From assembly GCA_025765595.1 (NCBI GenBank), contig JAIVFH010000001.1:496001-560000 (forward strand): 64,000 nt of DNA, in the 5' to 3' direction. Below, one piece after another: positions 63,601 through 64,000 of the stretch; position 1 is the stretch's first letter, and every line of letters begins with the position of its first letter. This stretch comes from Obelidium mucronatum (taxonomy: Eukaryota > Chytridiomycota > Chytridiomycetes > Chytridiales > Chytriomycetaceae). Position numbers and translations under genes: made by a program. Under the pieces are notes generated by a model. That model was given only the letters and a program-made list of their open reading frames with translations. It had not been told where the DNA came from and ran no database searches.

Positions 63601-64000
63601 GATCATGTAGTTGAGCTATTTGAGATGACCAAAAAAAAAAAAAGAAAGAGCATTAGTCTCTCTTTTCTTTTTTTTTTTCTTTTTCTCCAAATAAGAAAAA
63701 GAAAAGGGTAGCTTACGTTTTCCAAGAGGTAGTGGAGATGACTCCATCCGATTACGCGTCATACGGGTGGTGGCAGGTTCACCTGAATATAGAAGACTGG
63801 ATGTTCGATTTTGCTGGATATAAGGTGTAGAAGATCGAAGAGATAATGTTCGTGGAGGTCTGTTGCGTGATGCTATCAACAAAAACTATGGTCAATCTCA
63901 AACTTGAGGAAACTAAAATTATGGAACTAACCTTCCCCGTTGCCTCTTGGTGAGCCTTCAAAAAAGCGTTTGCCGCGTTCTCCGTCTTCTCGTCGTCGTT
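60695..64000 (-). CDS. Large disordered Ser/Lys/Asp-rich protein, 5' end outside the window
   Basis: Partial: the start lies beyond base 64000. Exons include about 63934-64000, about 63719-63871 and 60695 to about 63617. A small conserved-looking patch, HMLNASKRRSCVLMITSPKVKEFVRRKAI, is followed by over 800 residues of charged low complexity with a (S)SSNSRKVxSKNxRR repeat. Later features are poly-Pro runs, GVLGWIFGSNKNG, an Asp13 run (about 61059-61097), and an Arg/Asp-rich C-terminus ending SSFDSEY. The GWIFG motif echoes GWLFGG in the neighbour. No recognised domain; probably a phosphorylated scaffold or nuclear protein. Confidence 0.6.
62456..62902 (-). repeat. SSNSRK-SKNGRR protein repeat
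   Basis: Five to six degenerate units of about 22-28 residues, each with SSNSRK(V), then SKN(G/A/S)RR, then an acidic DSDMD/DDDI/EDEKED block. The basic-then-acidic alternation is regular; a remnant SKNGRR unit ends the array. This pattern suggests expansion by unequal exchange within the gene. Confidence 0.75.

Noticed and set aside
1..64000. CRISPR arrays, prophage or bacterial operons
   Set aside because: No spaced direct repeats or ribosome-binding-site-led operons; intron-bearing genes show the DNA is eukaryotic.

Overview
The window is nuclear DNA of a eukaryote, most likely a zoosporic (chytrid-type) fungus. Genes are compact, sit on both strands and are broken by short GT-AG introns (about 50-110 nt). 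They encode eIF5, mitochondrial uL2, an Enhancer-of-polycomb (EPL1) protein and a CCDC97-like protein, beside gene families typical of early-diverging fungi. The taxonomic placement is inference; no rRNA or tRNA gene was found to confirm it.

Layout. 0.2-3.6 kb: five small single-pass membrane proteins on the minus strand; three carry an acidic DDExLPxY motif and two share a CCQxC...GLGI tail. 4.0-5.6 kb: a protein kinase. 5.7-12.0 kb: a decayed HNH-type gene hit by a complete Ty1/copia retrotransposon with identical LTRs. 12.2-13.8 kb: an FMN-binding PNPOx-like protein. 14.0-21.5 kb: five tandem GH46-type chitosanases; the last in the array is fused to a seven-helix membrane domain. 21.6-28.6 kb: a wax-synthase-like acyltransferase, mitochondrial uL2, eIF5, a small membrane protein and a PC-esterase-like type II membrane protein. 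28.7-32.5 kb: a coiled-coil protein divergent from a small F-box-like protein. 32.6-39.0 kb: a very unusual G-protein alpha subunit divergent from a cyclic-nucleotide-binding protein. 39.0-42.7 kb: a small secreted protein, a 904-bp MITE and a MICAL-like FAD monooxygenase. 43.2-48.3 kb: EPL1 and a CCDC97-like protein. 49-53.4 kb: a coiled-coil protein, a fourth DDExLPxY membrane protein and a secreted CAP-domain protein. 53.7-56 kb: three tandem C2H2 zinc-finger paralogues. 56.5-64 kb: four low-complexity proteins, the last running off the right edge.

The most striking content is signalling-related. The G-alpha gene keeps an MGC lipidation start, a P-loop, the NKxD box and a G-alpha C-terminus. 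Its helical domain is interrupted by roughly 780 residues holding eight copies of an SIQSKRRHSV...RRSSI repeat, which contains perfect RRxS-hydrophobic basophilic-kinase sites. It is transcribed divergently from a protein with cyclic-nucleotide-binding domains. About 16 kb away a GH46 chitosanase ectodomain is joined to a 7TM region, which looks like a wall-polysaccharide receptor or membrane-anchored enzyme. Whether these act in one pathway is speculation.

Caution: between about 22 and 38.5 kb many genes, including a housekeeping ribosomal protein, show single-base frame breaks, mostly in short homopolymers. Each break restores a conserved motif when ignored. Assembly or base-calling error is the simplest explanation, so these genes should not be called pseudogenes without read support.
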